Positions 18,777 to 27,917 of a DNA stretch of 64,000 bases are shown here, piece after piece. Numbering within the stretch: the stretch's first letter is position 1; every line of letters starts with the position of its first letter. The stretch is from the NCBI RefSeq assembly GCF_005889735.1, contig NZ_VCKY01000027.1, forward strand, positions 1-64,000. Reading direction: 5' to 3'. The translations under genes were made by a program, and so were the position numbers. A model generated the notes under the pieces. It searched no databases and was not told where the DNA came from. It was given only the letters and a program-made list of their open reading frames with translations. The stretch comes from Nonomuraea turkmeniaca (GTDB taxonomy: Bacteria; Actinomycetota; Actinomycetes; Streptosporangiales; Streptosporangiaceae).

Positions 18777-18822
18777 TGCCCCCGGCAGGATTCGAACCTG
18801 CGGCACCCGCTTTAGGAGAGTG
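18777..18822 (-). tRNA. 3' half of tRNA-Arg(CCT), candidate att core (not a functional tRNA)
   Basis: Read on the minus strand, it starts CTCTCCTAAAGCGGG (anticodon loop with CCT and the 3' anticodon strand). It continues through the variable loop, a complete T-arm with GGTTCGAATCC, and the acceptor 3' strand CGGGGGC plus discriminator A. Upstream of the anticodon loop the expected D-arm and acceptor 5' strand are absent and the sequence changes. A sharp boundary at the anticodon loop is typical of tyrosine-integrase elements that insert into tRNA genes and recreate the 3' end. This is therefore read as an attL or attR core of an integrated element. The intact tRNA copy should be elsewhere. 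Confidence 0.8.
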
Positions 18823-18888
18823 GGGGCTTCTCTCTTCCTACAGGCAGATTGAGCTGGGAAAACAGCCCACACATGGCGCGGGCAGTGC

Positions 18889-18912
18889 AAGATCATCCCT
18901 CATATATCCCCG
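18889..18912 (+). repeat. 24-bp direct repeat, copy B (candidate integrase arm site)
   Basis: It reads CAAGATCATCC, then two variable bases, then CATATATCCCC, preceded by TG. It matches copy A at 18637-18660 at 22 of 24 positions. A looser third copy starts at 23642. It is about 65 bases from the tRNA fragment. Confidence 0.6.
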
Positions 18913-18931
18913 GCTCGATCGCGAGATCAAC

Positions 18932-19361
18932 CACGTGGCCGGCAACCCCACCCGGAGCGTGGTGATCGGGCGTGAGTGGCTGCGGCAGTACTTACGCGCA
19001 CGCAAGATCTCTTTCAGCGCACCCGGACCTGGAAGGAGTCCACCGATCCCGACCACGATGCCAAGCTGGACCGCATTGAGGAGGTCACTGCCTCGCTTCC
19101 CACAATGGTGTTTTGCCTTCGACCAGTTTGGGCCGCTGTATCCGGCCTCAGCTGGGCTCCGGCTGGGCGTTACGGGGTCGGCCGAAGCGACAGCCGGCCA
19201 CCTATATTCGCACCCACGGCGTGCGCTACCTTCCATGGCTGCTGCAGCCTGGGCGACGACCAGCTGTGGGGGCATAGTCTGGGAGCGCAAGGGCGGCGCC
19301 AACACGCTCGCGGCGCTCAAGACGATCAGATCGGCCCGCCCCGACGGCGCGCCGATCTACG
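18932..19361 (+). mobile_element. IS630-family transposase remnant
   Basis: Pieces in more than one plus-strand frame match the IS630/Tc1-type transposase: REWLRQYLRARKISF, TRTWKESTDPDHDAKLDRIE, FAFDQFGPL, then GGANTLAALKTIRSARPDG and an IYGETE that replaces the usual IYVILDNLSAH. The first catalytic Asp (in FAFDQFGPL) is present. The rest is frameshifted, and the element stops abruptly at about 19361 before the next gene's 3' end. No terminal inverted repeats were identified. It lies directly beside the tRNA-Arg fragment, a common landing zone. Confidence 0.7.
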
Positions 19362-19379
19362 GTGAGACAGAACGCACTG

Positions 19380-21686
19380 TCACGTACCGAGGCGACTCAT
19401 CAGCCCTTCGATCTCAGCCCAGTTTGCCTGACGGCCATGTATCTCTTGAATCCACTGCTGCCTAGAACTGTACGCAGTCTGGACCCAGTCTTCCCCATGG
19501 TCGTACGCTGCTCCGAACTCACGGGCATCCTCACGAGCTTCGCGCTGTGCTCGCTCCGCCTTTAGCCGGATCAGTGCCTGTTCGACTTTGTCGAATTCTT
19601 CGGGCAATTCCTCAGCTGCGTCATGCTTAGTCAAAAACTCTAAGAGCTCATGGATCGACACTAGGTTATGGGCGTGAATCTCCTCCTGTATCGCGTATTC
19701 CGCGAGCTCGTTCAATGCGCATGCCACAAGTCGACCCATCAAATGAGTATATTCCGCGCCCAGCGTCTCATCGAGCATCATATAGTGCTCGTAGGCCCCT
19801 TGCCAGTTATCTAGTTCGAGCTGTTCCTCTACCTCGTAGAGAAGATCCTCTCTAACATCCTGGCTGAATTGTTCGGCATGCTCGTCGGGGATCAGCGCAC
19901 TGGCCCTCATCTTCGCCGCAAGGCTGGAGCTATGAGAGAGATGTGAGCTGCGGCGGAGGTCGAAATCCGTCCTGCTCTTGACGTAGTCGGCCAGTGGAGC
20001 GTAGTCGAGATCCTCCGCTGTCTCTAGAATCCATTCCAGGTGCCGCGCCGTGCTGTCGTCCTCGTCAGAAGGAGAGTCCTCGACAGTGTCGACCGTGTCG
20101 AGAATAGATCTCGCGACGTCGACACGGTACTCCCTGAGCTGCCGCAGAATGCCATCCGCATCATGGCCCTGGGCGGTATACATGAGCCGAACGATTTGCC
20201 CTGCGTCGATGAAGCTGGCCAAGAGCGCGGGCAGTCGGGTGCGACCTTCGTTCATGTGGTGACGCAGGTAGTCGACGATGGATGGGTTGTGAAAAGATAC
20301 TCCACCGTCGTCGATTACGATCATCGTCCCAGCCAAAATCCTCAATGCCTTGCGGAAAAGCCGCTTCTCATTGGGTAGGTTAAGCTCCTTGCAGTACCGC
20401 GACCACGACTCTTCGAGGTCCGCCAGCGCAGCCTCTCTGCCGAACGTGAACAGCACCTCCAGGATATGAACGGCTTCGTCGTTCAGCTCGTTCTCCACGA
20501 CGCGTTCCCAGATACGACGTGGGTTGTCCAAGTTTTCCAGTATGGCCTTCGCGACGTTCTCTGCCGGGCCGGCGAGCATCAGCGTATCGCCGATGAGCCG
20601 CGGACTAAAATTGGGGTGACGCAGAATTTTCCACCATACGTCGCGATCGGCGAAGCGATGCTTCTCCGCAGCTGAGATCTTCGCATAATAGACATGGTTG
20701 TAAAGGATCTGCGCACGGACCTCAGGTGTCATGTCGGTCAGGTGAACCACGCTCAGATCCGGCGTGAAATCCTCCTCCCCGAGTCGGCCATGCCGTTGAC
20801 GAGCGTGTTCGAGCAAGTAGTCCCGAGTCGTCATGATGAGCGCTTTGTCCGCCGAGACCTCAATCTCTCGCATGAGAGACACCAACCGGGCATCCTCGTT
20901 CTTGTTGAGATTGGGCTCCAGTGTCGTCTGGCCGACAAAGTCGTCATAGAAGAAAAGCTGCCGCACGCCGTCACGCCAGATCTCATTCACCTCGCTGACG
21001 TCCTGGGAAATCTCGTATGCTTCATAGCCGTCACTAATGAGGCGAGCCGCGAGCATGCACGCCACCGTCGTCTTGCCTACGCCGGGAACTCCAGTGATGA
21101 TGCAGACGCGTCGCCTATCGAGCACGTCGCGCGCTCGTTCGAAACCATGGTGTGGTACGAAGGTCTCAGCCACACGCGCCACCTTCGTCCGCAGTCTTGA
21201 AGACCGGATGTACACGTCTTGATTGAGCACCGTCTGCAGGACAGCGGTGTTGCTCAACCAGAGCCGAAAATGCCGCTTTACCACTTCGGGATGGTCTCTA
21301 AGCACTTCGACGAGTTGCTCGACGCCGTAGAGATCCCCTGTGGAACGGACGAATGGCTTCAATCTGTCGCGGAGCTTGTCCTTGCCGAGAACGTTCAGTC
21401 TGACGCTGGTGGCTAAGAGGTAGCGGCTCGGCTTGAGTTTCTTAATCTTTGGCAGTTCTTCCTTCGTCATGCGATTGATCAGCTGCGCCTGACTGCTGCT
21501 CTGCCAATGCTTACATTGCAGCACAATCGTCTGTCCAGCTTCACTCATGTAACGGAGGTCGATTCCCAGGTCCGTGACGTTACGAGGAAAGATCTCCAGC
21601 GACACGCCGAGTATCTGTCCGAACAGATCTCGACAGAGGACCTCGAAGTCATAGTCGGTCAGCCGTCCAAGATCAAAGGAGTCCAT
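19380..21686 (-). CDS. restriction endonuclease-like / STAND NTPase defence protein
   Basis: A 768-residue protein from ATG 21686, where the nuclease domain begins at once (an upstream ATG at 21737 is also in frame). Residues 10-110 form a PD-(D/E)xK nuclease fold of the Mrr/REase type: YDFEVLCRDLFG, GIDLR with Asp43, and VLQCKHW giving Gln57-x-Lys59. A P-loop follows at about 200 (GVPGVGKTT) and a Walker B-like LFFYDDF, as in the nSTAND3 class. The C-terminal half is helical and should act as the sensor. Such nuclease-STAND proteins are found in defence islands and are thought to cut nucleic acid after sensing a phage component. It sits between two IS remnants, upstream of the dnd genes. The target is unknown. 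Confidence 0.75.
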   Translation of the reverse strand: MDSFDLGRLTDYDFEVLCRDLFGQILGVSLEIFPRNVTDLGIDLRYMSEAGQTIVLQCKHWQSSSQAQLINRMTKEELPKIKKLKPSRYLLATSVRLNVLGKDKLRDRLKPFVRSTGDLYGVEQLVEVLRDHPEVVKRHFRLWLSNTAVLQTVLNQDVYIRSSRLRTKVARVAETFVPHHGFERARDVLDRRRVCIITGVPGVGKTTVACMLAARLISDGYEAYEISQDVSEVNEIWRDGVRQLFFYDDFVGQTTLEPNLNKNEDARLVSLMREIEVSADKALIMTTRDYLLEHARQRHGRLGEEDFTPDLSVVHLTDMTPEVRAQILYNHVYYAKISAAEKHRFADRDVWWKILRHPNFSPRLIGDTLMLAGPAENVAKAILENLDNPRRIWERVVENELNDEAVHILEVLFTFGREAALADLEESWSRYCKELNLPNEKRLFRKALRILAGTMIVIDDGGVSFHNPSIVDYLRHHMNEGRTRLPALLASFIDAGQIVRLMYTAQGHDADGILRQLREYRVDVARSILDTVDTVEDSPSDEDDSTARHLEWILETAEDLDYAPLADYVKSRTDFDLRRSSHLSHSSSLAAKMRASALIPDEHAEQFSQDVREDLLYEVEEQLELDNWQGAYEHYMMLDETLGAEYTHLMGRLVACALNELAEYAIQEEIHAHNLVSIHELLEFLTKHDAAEELPEEFDKVEQALIRLKAERAQREAREDAREFGAAYDHGEDWVQTAYSSRQQWIQEIHGRQANWAEIEGLMSRLGT

Positions 21687-22020
21687 CCGTTCCCCACTTT
21701 CCGCCAGCTCTGCGAACGGTTCAACGTGCAGCCACATCCGGATGCGCTATCACGCGCGCATCGGCGCGCCGGATCAGTCTCAATGAGGTTATCGCTCTTG
21801 CGATTAAAGCGAGCGCTATCGTCCTTCGTCCCTATGCCCCCAAAGACTATGCTGTGTGGCCGTGAGTCACAGCGTAGACCTTGCCGGCAGGTCATCCTCG
21901 ATGAGTTGCTGGGCCGGATCTCGGAGCCGGTTCGGCGGAGTGGACCCGCGTCGTGCCGCCCGGGGCTAAGTACATGACCTGGTGTAGGCATCATGCCTAC
22001 GATCTGGTGTCGAACATCGA

Positions 22021-22560
22021 GCACGAGAACTGCTGGAACTGGCCGAGCAGGACAGATATGCCGGTCCTCAGGTGATGCAGCGGCTGTTGCGCACTGCGGA
22101 CTGGATGCTGAGGTGGGCCACGATGACATGCGCGGCTACGTCGCCGAGCACGTGGGCCACCCGGCCGGGGTGCTGATCGTGGATGAAACCGGCCCTATCA
22201 AGTAGGGCCGGTTCGGCGGGGGTGCAACGGCAGTACACTGCGCACCGCGGGACCGATCGCAAATAGCCAGGCTGGGTGTTTCTGGCCTATGACTCGGCCA
22301 GCGAGCGGGCGTTGATCTGCCGGCGTTTGTATCTCCCGCAGGCCTCCCGGCTACCGATAGCGATGGCCGATGCCGATCGGTGTGCGGCGGTGGGAGTTCC
22401 TGCATGGACGGAGCCGGTGCTGCCGTGCAGTGATCGCTGCGGCATCGGGTGCGGGTGTACGGGATCAGATGGGTGAGCGGGGACGAGGTCTACGGCCAAG
22501 ACCCCAGCCTGCGCAAGCTGATCGAAAATCGCGCATGCCATCATCTGGTTCGGAGTACCT
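22021..22560 (+). mobile_element. IS701-family transposase remnant
   Basis: Frameshifted pieces match the IS701/IS4-like transposase in the right order: RELLELAEQDRYAGPQ and QRLLRTADW, then DDMRGYVAEHVGHP with the catalytic-site motif VLIVDETG, then VQRQYTAHRG, VFLAYDSASERALICRRLYLP, and WVSGDEVYGQDPSLRKLIE. At least three frame changes and one in-frame stop are needed, so the gene is dead. Both ends are missing. Bases 21740-22020 and 22561-22684 hold nothing else that I can call. Confidence 0.7.
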
Positions 22561-22684
22561 CGCCGGTCATGACGCTGGCGCGGTGTGGACGGTCAGGACC
22601 TTCTCCCGGTAGACGGCCAACCTGGTCGAGGCTGGCGGCCGTGAAAACTCCAGGTCTATGGCCAACTGCGGTCCGGGTGTCCGG

Positions 22685-23221
22685 TCACCGTAGCTCGCCC
22701 TCCAGAAGGCCCATCAGGACCATGTCATGCCACGTGCCGTCCCGGCGAAAGGCTTCTCTTTCACGGCCCTCCACGACGAAGCCGGCCTTTTCGTAGACGC
22801 GATGGGCGGCGACGTTCTCCGCGACTACAGAAAGGCGGATTCGGTGGAGTCGCATCTCGGCGAAGCCGTACCGACAGATCACTCTCACGGTGTCAGTGGC
22901 ATAGCCGCGACCCCAGTACTCCTTGTCGCCGATCCGCAGGTCGAGCTCGGCGGCGCCGGTCTCGGGTTCGGCGTCGCGGAGCCGTACTGAGCCAATCAGC
23001 CGCTGTTCGTGAAGCGGCTCGATGCCGAAGAAGGCGATGGCATAGGAGTTGCGGGGCAGTTCTTCGAAGCGTCTGGCGATCTGCGCGAGCGACTCGGGGT
23101 AGCTGCCGAACATCCAGCGTCCGACCTCGGGGTCATTGTTCCAACGCCACATCAGCTCGGCGTCCGAGGGTTCAAGGGGCCGTAGCCGTACAAGATCGCC
23201 GGTCAGCAAGAGGCGCTCCAT
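22685..23221 (-). CDS. GNAT acetyltransferase, RimJ/RimL type
   Basis: A 178-residue protein from ATG 23221 (MERLLLTGDLVRLRPLEPSD); a longer frame to 23329 adds nothing domain-like. It has the RimJ/RimL-type acetyltransferase plan: LRPLEPSDAELMWRW at the start, a LIGSVRLRD strand, the acetyl-CoA loop region DKEYWGRGYATDTVRV (the R/Q-x-x-G-x-G/A signature as WGRGYA) and a C-terminal NVAAHRVYEKAGFVVEGREREAF. It probably N-acetylates a protein N terminus or a small amine such as an antibiotic. It stands alone, between the IS701 remnant and a gene-poor stretch. Confidence 0.85.
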   Translation of the reverse strand: MERLLLTGDLVRLRPLEPSDAELMWRWNNDPEVGRWMFGSYPESLAQIARRFEELPRNSYAIAFFGIEPLHEQRLIGSVRLRDAEPETGAAELDLRIGDKEYWGRGYATDTVRVICRYGFAEMRLHRIRLSVVAENVAAHRVYEKAGFVVEGREREAFRRDGTWHDMVLMGLLEGELR

Positions 23222-23873
23222 TCGCAACTGATCACTTGGTCGAACGTCATCACAGTGTGTGGATCTTGAGCAACCCCCTAGACGCGTGAGCTTCGCTTTG
23301 GTCGACGGGGGATCGGAGAAGCGGAACAACGCCGCAACCGGCGAGGGCTTCGGTCAGATGGTGGGATGCACCACTGGTTTCGACCATGTGCGCGCAGTTC
23401 AGTGCATGGCCATCGACCTGGATTTCCGATGACCGCCCACCTGGACCCCTATGTCCGTCTACCAGGAGATCCTGTTGACCGCTTACAGGGCGGACAGTAT
23501 GGCGGAGAGACAAACCAGTCCAAGGCAGATACCACGCTACGGTCCGACCTCGCCGCTAACAATCCCCCACAGGAGAGTGGTGGTAGGACCGCTCTATGCG
23601 CGTGAGCTCCACGAACGTCTGGCACAGCCAGCACCCTTATGCAAGATCATCCGCGCATATCCCGTACCCGTGGCGGCGGGCCACCCGCATTACTCGATGG
23701 CAAGTGGACCCGTACCGCAGGGCCGCCAGGCCCGAGGAACGGAAGCCACGCGGCAGCCTCCGCTTGCCTTGCGCTACCGGCCACGAGATGTTTGAACCTT
23801 GACACGGGCAGCGCTCACTGCCCCAGCGGACGCGGGACGCGGCGGCAGCGTTCGAAGTGAACTTTGAGTCCCA
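23222..23873. other. gene-poor stretch before dndE, with a third copy of the att-flanking repeat
   Basis: No frame with coding character was found. At 23642-23664 a CAAGATCATCC followed by GCATATCCCG resembles the two 24-bp repeats at 18637 and 18889. The stretch may be an element junction, but the similarity of this copy is looser. Confidence 0.4.
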
Positions 23874-24317
23874 TTAATCTATTGAGACCAAAGCGAGGCT
23901 AGCGAGGCTGGAGGCATTACGCATGCTGGCATCACCGACAAGATAAGCGGCACCCCGGGCGACGTGTGCTCTAATTTGAGTCTGAAGGGTTGCTTCGTCC
24001 AAGGGGAGGCTAAGTTGGTAGCAGCGCATCTTCAGTAGCCACCAGTACAGGTCGCCCGCGGTTCCGCTGAAGACCTTCCAAGTCATTTCCACTGCAGTGT
24101 CCGAAGCTGGCAGATTACTCGGCGCTATTGGCTCCGCCAGAGATCGGCATAGTGCCCACCGGCAAAGCACATTCGACGTCTGAACATTTGTGCGACGTTT
24201 AAGTGTGGTCAGATGATCACGAACATCGGAGCCGAAGCGAACCATTTCGGGCGCTGGCACAGCCGACATGAGGTTCGGGGGAGCTTTCTTAGAGCTCCGG
24301 GCGGGTCGAGTGCTCAT
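23874..24317 (-). CDS. dndE: DNA phosphorothioation protein DndE
   Basis: A 147-residue protein whose ATG overlaps the dndD stop (ATGA). DndE is identified by the FGSDVRDHLTTLKRRTNV helix followed by NVLCRWALCRSLAEP, the family hallmark. The C-terminal part is helical and ends in ARGAAYLVGD. Known DndE is a small, tetrameric protein needed for DNA phosphorothioation that binds nicked DNA. It is the last gene of the dndB-C-D-E operon, all linked by overlaps or 2-base gaps. About 20 N-terminal residues are basic and probably disordered. Confidence 0.9.
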   Translation of the reverse strand: MSTRPARSSKKAPPNLMSAVPAPEMVRFGSDVRDHLTTLKRRTNVQTSNVLCRWALCRSLAEPIAPSNLPASDTAVEMTWKVFSGTAGDLYWWLLKMRCYQLSLPLDEATLQTQIRAHVARGAAYLVGDASMRNASSLASLALVSID

Positions 24318-26344
24318 ACCTGCTTCACCTCTATCTCTGGGAAGGAGCCTTCGGCTTCCTGTCCATCCGAGAAGTAGCCCTGCTTGACAACAGTGGACCG
24401 GGTTTCCTGATCAAACTGCAGTTTGATCATGTGGCTGACTGAAGAACCGAGGTGAACTAGGACGTCGGAGGTGATTTCGCTGTCCGTAGACAAAACGATG
24501 ACCTGATGGCTGGCTTGAGGGAGGTAGCGCTCGATAAGGCGGTGTCGGTGATCTCGGTCGAGGCGGCCTAGTGGAGTGTCAATAACGACGGGGAGAAGGC
24601 GCCCCGATGCGCGAGCGAGTCCAGCGAGGAGTGAGACGGCGAGAAGTTGACGTTCACCAGCAGACAATGTTCCGGGCCGAAGGGGGTGCCCATCATGGGT
24701 TAGCAGCTCCAACTCGGAGGTTTCAGGATCGATCCTTACTTCGCGAATGAGCTTCTCTTTGCGTAGGAGGGTTTGTAGTGAATCAAGGATCAGCGCTTCG
24801 ATACGCTTGGTGTGGCGCTGCGTCGCGGCAGCTCGGAGCTGCGCCAGAGTGTTCCTGGCGCGTTCAGCATGTTCGACGATACGGCGAGCCTCTTCAGATT
24901 GCAGCAGAGTCGCGTTGGCTTGAAGGAGTTCGTGTTGCACGTTGCGGTCCGCGGCGAGGCGTCGCGCTGCCGCTTCCTCAGAGCCGCGTCGAGCGGCTTC
25001 CCAACGAGCGTGGGCCTCCGCAAGCGCGGACATAGCCTTCTCATATGCCGCAACTGACTCTTCTACGGCATCCGTTGCTGGGATGGCCTCCACGGCACGT
25101 TCAGCGTCTTCAGCCGATGACTGGGCTGCCGCCAATTCCTCAACGGATCGACGCAGGTACTCTCGCTCTTCATCGAGTTCGCCCGCCAGCAACCGTTCTG
25201 CGAAACTCAGCGTTTGCGGCTGAATGCCTAGGACTTGGGGGATGCCCTGGCCTGACTTGCGATGCGCCACGTCTTCGGCGAAGAAGTCAGCGATAGCCTG
25301 CCGGACATTTTCTGAGACGCGCTGCCGACGGAGCACGTCTAGCAGCCGGGCATCACGTTCAGTGAGCATCTCGGCAAGGTTTTGGTTGTCAGTCTGCCGG
25401 CGCTCTGCCACGGCTTGGGCCACAGTCTGCTCGATGAGCGGTTCAAGAAGCAGCAGGGGGCCGAGCCCTCCCAAGGCCTCTACCAATGCCGCCCGGCTTT
25501 GGCGGTATCGAGCCAGGGCTTCATGGCGCCGATCCTGTAGTTCCTCGCGTGCTCGGTATCGGTCGCCTCCCTCTGCGGCCAAACGCTGGGCCGTTTGATC
25601 CACGATGCGTTGGGCGTGCCCCAGGTCTCGTTCTGCCTCATCGACAGCTTGGAGAGCGTCTGCCTCCTGACGTCGGCTGGCTTCGAGGGTTGCGACTTGC
25701 GCCTGAAGAAGCTGTTGTTCCTTCTCACCAGCAACAGCGTTCATGCGCTTTCGACGCTCTACGACAACAAGGTCCTCCTGCAGGCGGTCCACGAGATCCA
25801 GGCCTAGCAAGCCTCCGATTGCCGTGCGTACAAGTTCTTTGGCCATCTCGAGATCAGCGAACGCTTCGATCTGTTCTCCGTCGAAGAAGAACAGGTTGGC
25901 GACACCTCGCGGAGCTAGCGTCTCGACGTGCTCTGGCCATGCCTCGGTGAGAACAATGTCAACTGCGCCGTCGCGCGATACCTCAACCGTGTCCCGAATA
26001 CGATCGTTTACAGCCCACCACCGGCGTTGGATACGAAACGTGTGCCATGCGCCGTCGCGGATCGCCCGGAAGGCAAGCTCTACCGCGGCGCCTCGGCCAG
26101 GGTCCGCATAGCGGTTGATGAGCTGGCGCAGGTACTTCTCGTAGCTCCCAGCGCGACGCGTGCTCCCCGGAGTCAGAGCGCCATAAAGCGCCAAAAGCAG
26201 AGATTCAAGCACTGTGGTCTTGCCCGAACCGTTCAGTCCGCCCAACAGGATGACCGGTTGGTCAGTTGATCGGGGAGCGAGAAGGATACGGTGTTCACCC
26301 GCGAATGGGCCGACGTCACTGAGAACTAGCTCTTCGAAGATCAT
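24314..26344 (-). CDS. dndD: DNA phosphorothioation ATPase DndD
   Basis: A 676-residue SMC/Rad50-like ATPase. Walker A is GGLNGSGKTTVLESLL near residue 33. The DndD-specific NLFFFDGEQIEAFADLE follows near 150. There is a long coiled coil between about 180 and 520, an ABC signature LSAGERQLLAVSLL, and Walker B VVIDTPLGRLD. DndD supplies ATP-driven DNA conformational work in the Dnd modification complex with DndC and DndE. Its start overlaps the dndC stop (ATGA) and its stop overlaps the dndE start, so translation is coupled. A second, diverged DndD-like gene occurs at 35000-37063. Confidence 0.92.
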   Translation of the reverse strand: MIFEELVLSDVGPFAGEHRILLAPRSTDQPVILLGGLNGSGKTTVLESLLLALYGALTPGSTRRAGSYEKYLRQLINRYADPGRGAAVELAFRAIRDGAWHTFRIQRRWWAVNDRIRDTVEVSRDGAVDIVLTEAWPEHVETLAPRGVANLFFFDGEQIEAFADLEMAKELVRTAIGGLLGLDLVDRLQEDLVVVERRKRMNAVAGEKEQQLLQAQVATLEASRRQEADALQAVDEAERDLGHAQRIVDQTAQRLAAEGGDRYRAREELQDRRHEALARYRQSRAALVEALGGLGPLLLLEPLIEQTVAQAVAERRQTDNQNLAEMLTERDARLLDVLRRQRVSENVRQAIADFFAEDVAHRKSGQGIPQVLGIQPQTLSFAERLLAGELDEEREYLRRSVEELAAAQSSAEDAERAVEAIPATDAVEESVAAYEKAMSALAEAHARWEAARRGSEEAAARRLAADRNVQHELLQANATLLQSEEARRIVEHAERARNTLAQLRAAATQRHTKRIEALILDSLQTLLRKEKLIREVRIDPETSELELLTHDGHPLRPGTLSAGERQLLAVSLLAGLARASGRLLPVVIDTPLGRLDRDHRHRLIERYLPQASHQVIVLSTDSEITSDVLVHLGSSVSHMIKLQFDQETRSTVVKQGYFSDGQEAEGSFPEIEVKQV

Positions 26345-27915
26345 ACGTTTCCCGGATCGACATCGACGGTTTCGAACAGTGTCGGAGCCGACTGGCGGGG
26401 CGAGGTGGGTTGTATGAACCCGGTGGTCATATCGCTGGGAGTTACACCATCGGCTGCTGCGTTGTTGGCGTCGCGGCGCTTGCGCGCGTGCTCTACAGCA
26501 TCCGCCTCGTCGTTGTAGAAGCCACGCATGAGCGCCTGCTCCAACGCTGGGAACAGGCCAGCGCGACGAACCTGGTTGCGGTGACGACGCTCTACATCAA
26601 GTAGCTCGCGGACAGTCTCGAAGTGCAGCCGGTCATCACCACATAGCTCTGCTAGAAGCTCGACCTCGGTGGCGCCCAATGGCAATGCCTCATCGAGGGG
26701 ACGGCCTGGGTAGGGTCTGTCCGTGACCTCTGTGTAGATGCGCGGCAGGTTGTCTTCGAACTCGTGCTTGTCGACGACCCAGATGCGACGAATCTCCTCT
26801 AGTTCGGCAAGGCTGATTAGCTCAATCTCGCCCATGTCAGGAGGACCGTTACGTCGGACTTCTTCCTGCGCCTTCAGCAGACGGCGCAACCATTGTTCAC
26901 GTGCGGCTTGCGTGTATGGGCCCGGGATCGGACGATCGTGAAAGAGCTGGACGTTTCCGTGCATTCGGCGAAAATCGCGTAGCGGTCTATCGTCAGTCAG
27001 ATCGAGATCATTACGCAGCGTCAGTAGCGGAAGCATCCACTCCTTTTCGGCGTCATTGGTCACCATAGCGGTCATGGACTTGTCCTTGTCGACCAACGTG
27101 CAAGTCCAGCAGCCGAACCGGCTATCGCCGCAGCTAGGAGTTGAGGAGTCAACCACAAGAGGGCATTCGCCATCCGACGTGGCGCCTTGGTACATCGTTA
27201 GCAGGTCTTTGTTGGAGTGCCCCCATGGGTTTGGTACCTGCATTAGGTACATCCATACCTCGTCCGAACTCCATGCCTCGATGGGGGTATATATAAGGGA
27301 GTTAGGCAAGTTGGCATTGGGCGAGAGGTGCTCCCGCACGCGCTTCGCCTCGTGTGCGGTCATAACGCGCGCGCGGGTGGCGGACTCAGCCTTCCGAGTC
27401 CCGAGAACGAGGATCGCCTCACCATGCTGGCGAACTGTGCGACGAATGAAGGAGTTCGACGGCTTGATCTTCAGTCGTTCGGTGCACCACCGGAAGCGCG
27501 GTCGGGGTGCAGGATAGCCCTTGCCAATTAGATTGACCCAAAAGGTATCCGTTAGTTCGGGGGTGAGCTTGTGTGGCTTGATTGGAAGGCCAAGCTTCTG
27601 GGCCTTGGCGTCCATGATTTCTAGGCTTCGGTTGACCCACGAGGATACAACAGGGTTTTCTACCAAGGTGTCCGTGGTAATAACATGGACCGGCTTCGTG
27701 CGCTCCTCTGCGGGTATGCTAGCCAGGGCTTGCCACACAAGTTGAAGGGTGGCTGTCGAGTCCTTTCCACCCGAGTAACCAACAACCCATGGAACGCTAT
27801 CTGCCTGATAGAGACGGACAATCTCGGCTGTAGTGGCACGAATCGTTTCGCCAAGCCCGACTTCACCGAAGGGCTTGTTATACCGGCCACCCGGGCCGAC
27901 TGAGGCAGTGGTCAC
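26341..27915 (-). CDS. dndC: DNA phosphorothioation sulfurtransferase DndC
   Basis: A 524-residue protein of the PAPS reductase/ATP pyrophosphatase family. The PP-loop is YSGGKDSTATLQL near residue 49. A cysteine cluster (CPLVVDSSTPSC, then CWTC) near residues 255-275 is the expected Fe-S site. The family-typical YTQAAREQWLRRLLKAQ and GRPLDEALPLGATEVELL follow. DndC carries sulfur from DndA and activates the DNA backbone for replacement of a non-bridging oxygen. The GTG at 27915 follows AAGGAG inside the end of dndB. The dndB stop is only two bases upstream, which supports co-translation. Confidence 0.93.
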   Translation of the reverse strand: MTTASVGPGGRYNKPFGEVGLGETIRATTAEIVRLYQADSVPWVVGYSGGKDSTATLQLVWQALASIPAEERTKPVHVITTDTLVENPVVSSWVNRSLEIMDAKAQKLGLPIKPHKLTPELTDTFWVNLIGKGYPAPRPRFRWCTERLKIKPSNSFIRRTVRQHGEAILVLGTRKAESATRARVMTAHEAKRVREHLSPNANLPNSLIYTPIEAWSSDEVWMYLMQVPNPWGHSNKDLLTMYQGATSDGECPLVVDSSTPSCGDSRFGCWTCTLVDKDKSMTAMVTNDAEKEWMLPLLTLRNDLDLTDDRPLRDFRRMHGNVQLFHDRPIPGPYTQAAREQWLRRLLKAQEEVRRNGPPDMGEIELISLAELEEIRRIWVVDKHEFEDNLPRIYTEVTDRPYPGRPLDEALPLGATEVELLAELCGDDRLHFETVRELLDVERRHRNQVRRAGLFPALEQALMRGFYNDEADAVEHARKRRDANNAAADGVTPSDMTTGFIQPTSPRQSAPTLFETVDVDPGNV

Positions 27916-27917
27916 CG

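Noticed and set aside
18777..18822. Functional tRNA-Arg gene
   Set aside because: The D-arm, 5' anticodon strand and acceptor 5' strand are missing, so it cannot fold as a tRNA.
22449..22796. Separate gene downstream of the IS701 remnant
   Set aside because: The start of the frame is the transposase segment WVSGDEVYGQDPSLRKL and the rest is antisense to the GNAT gene.
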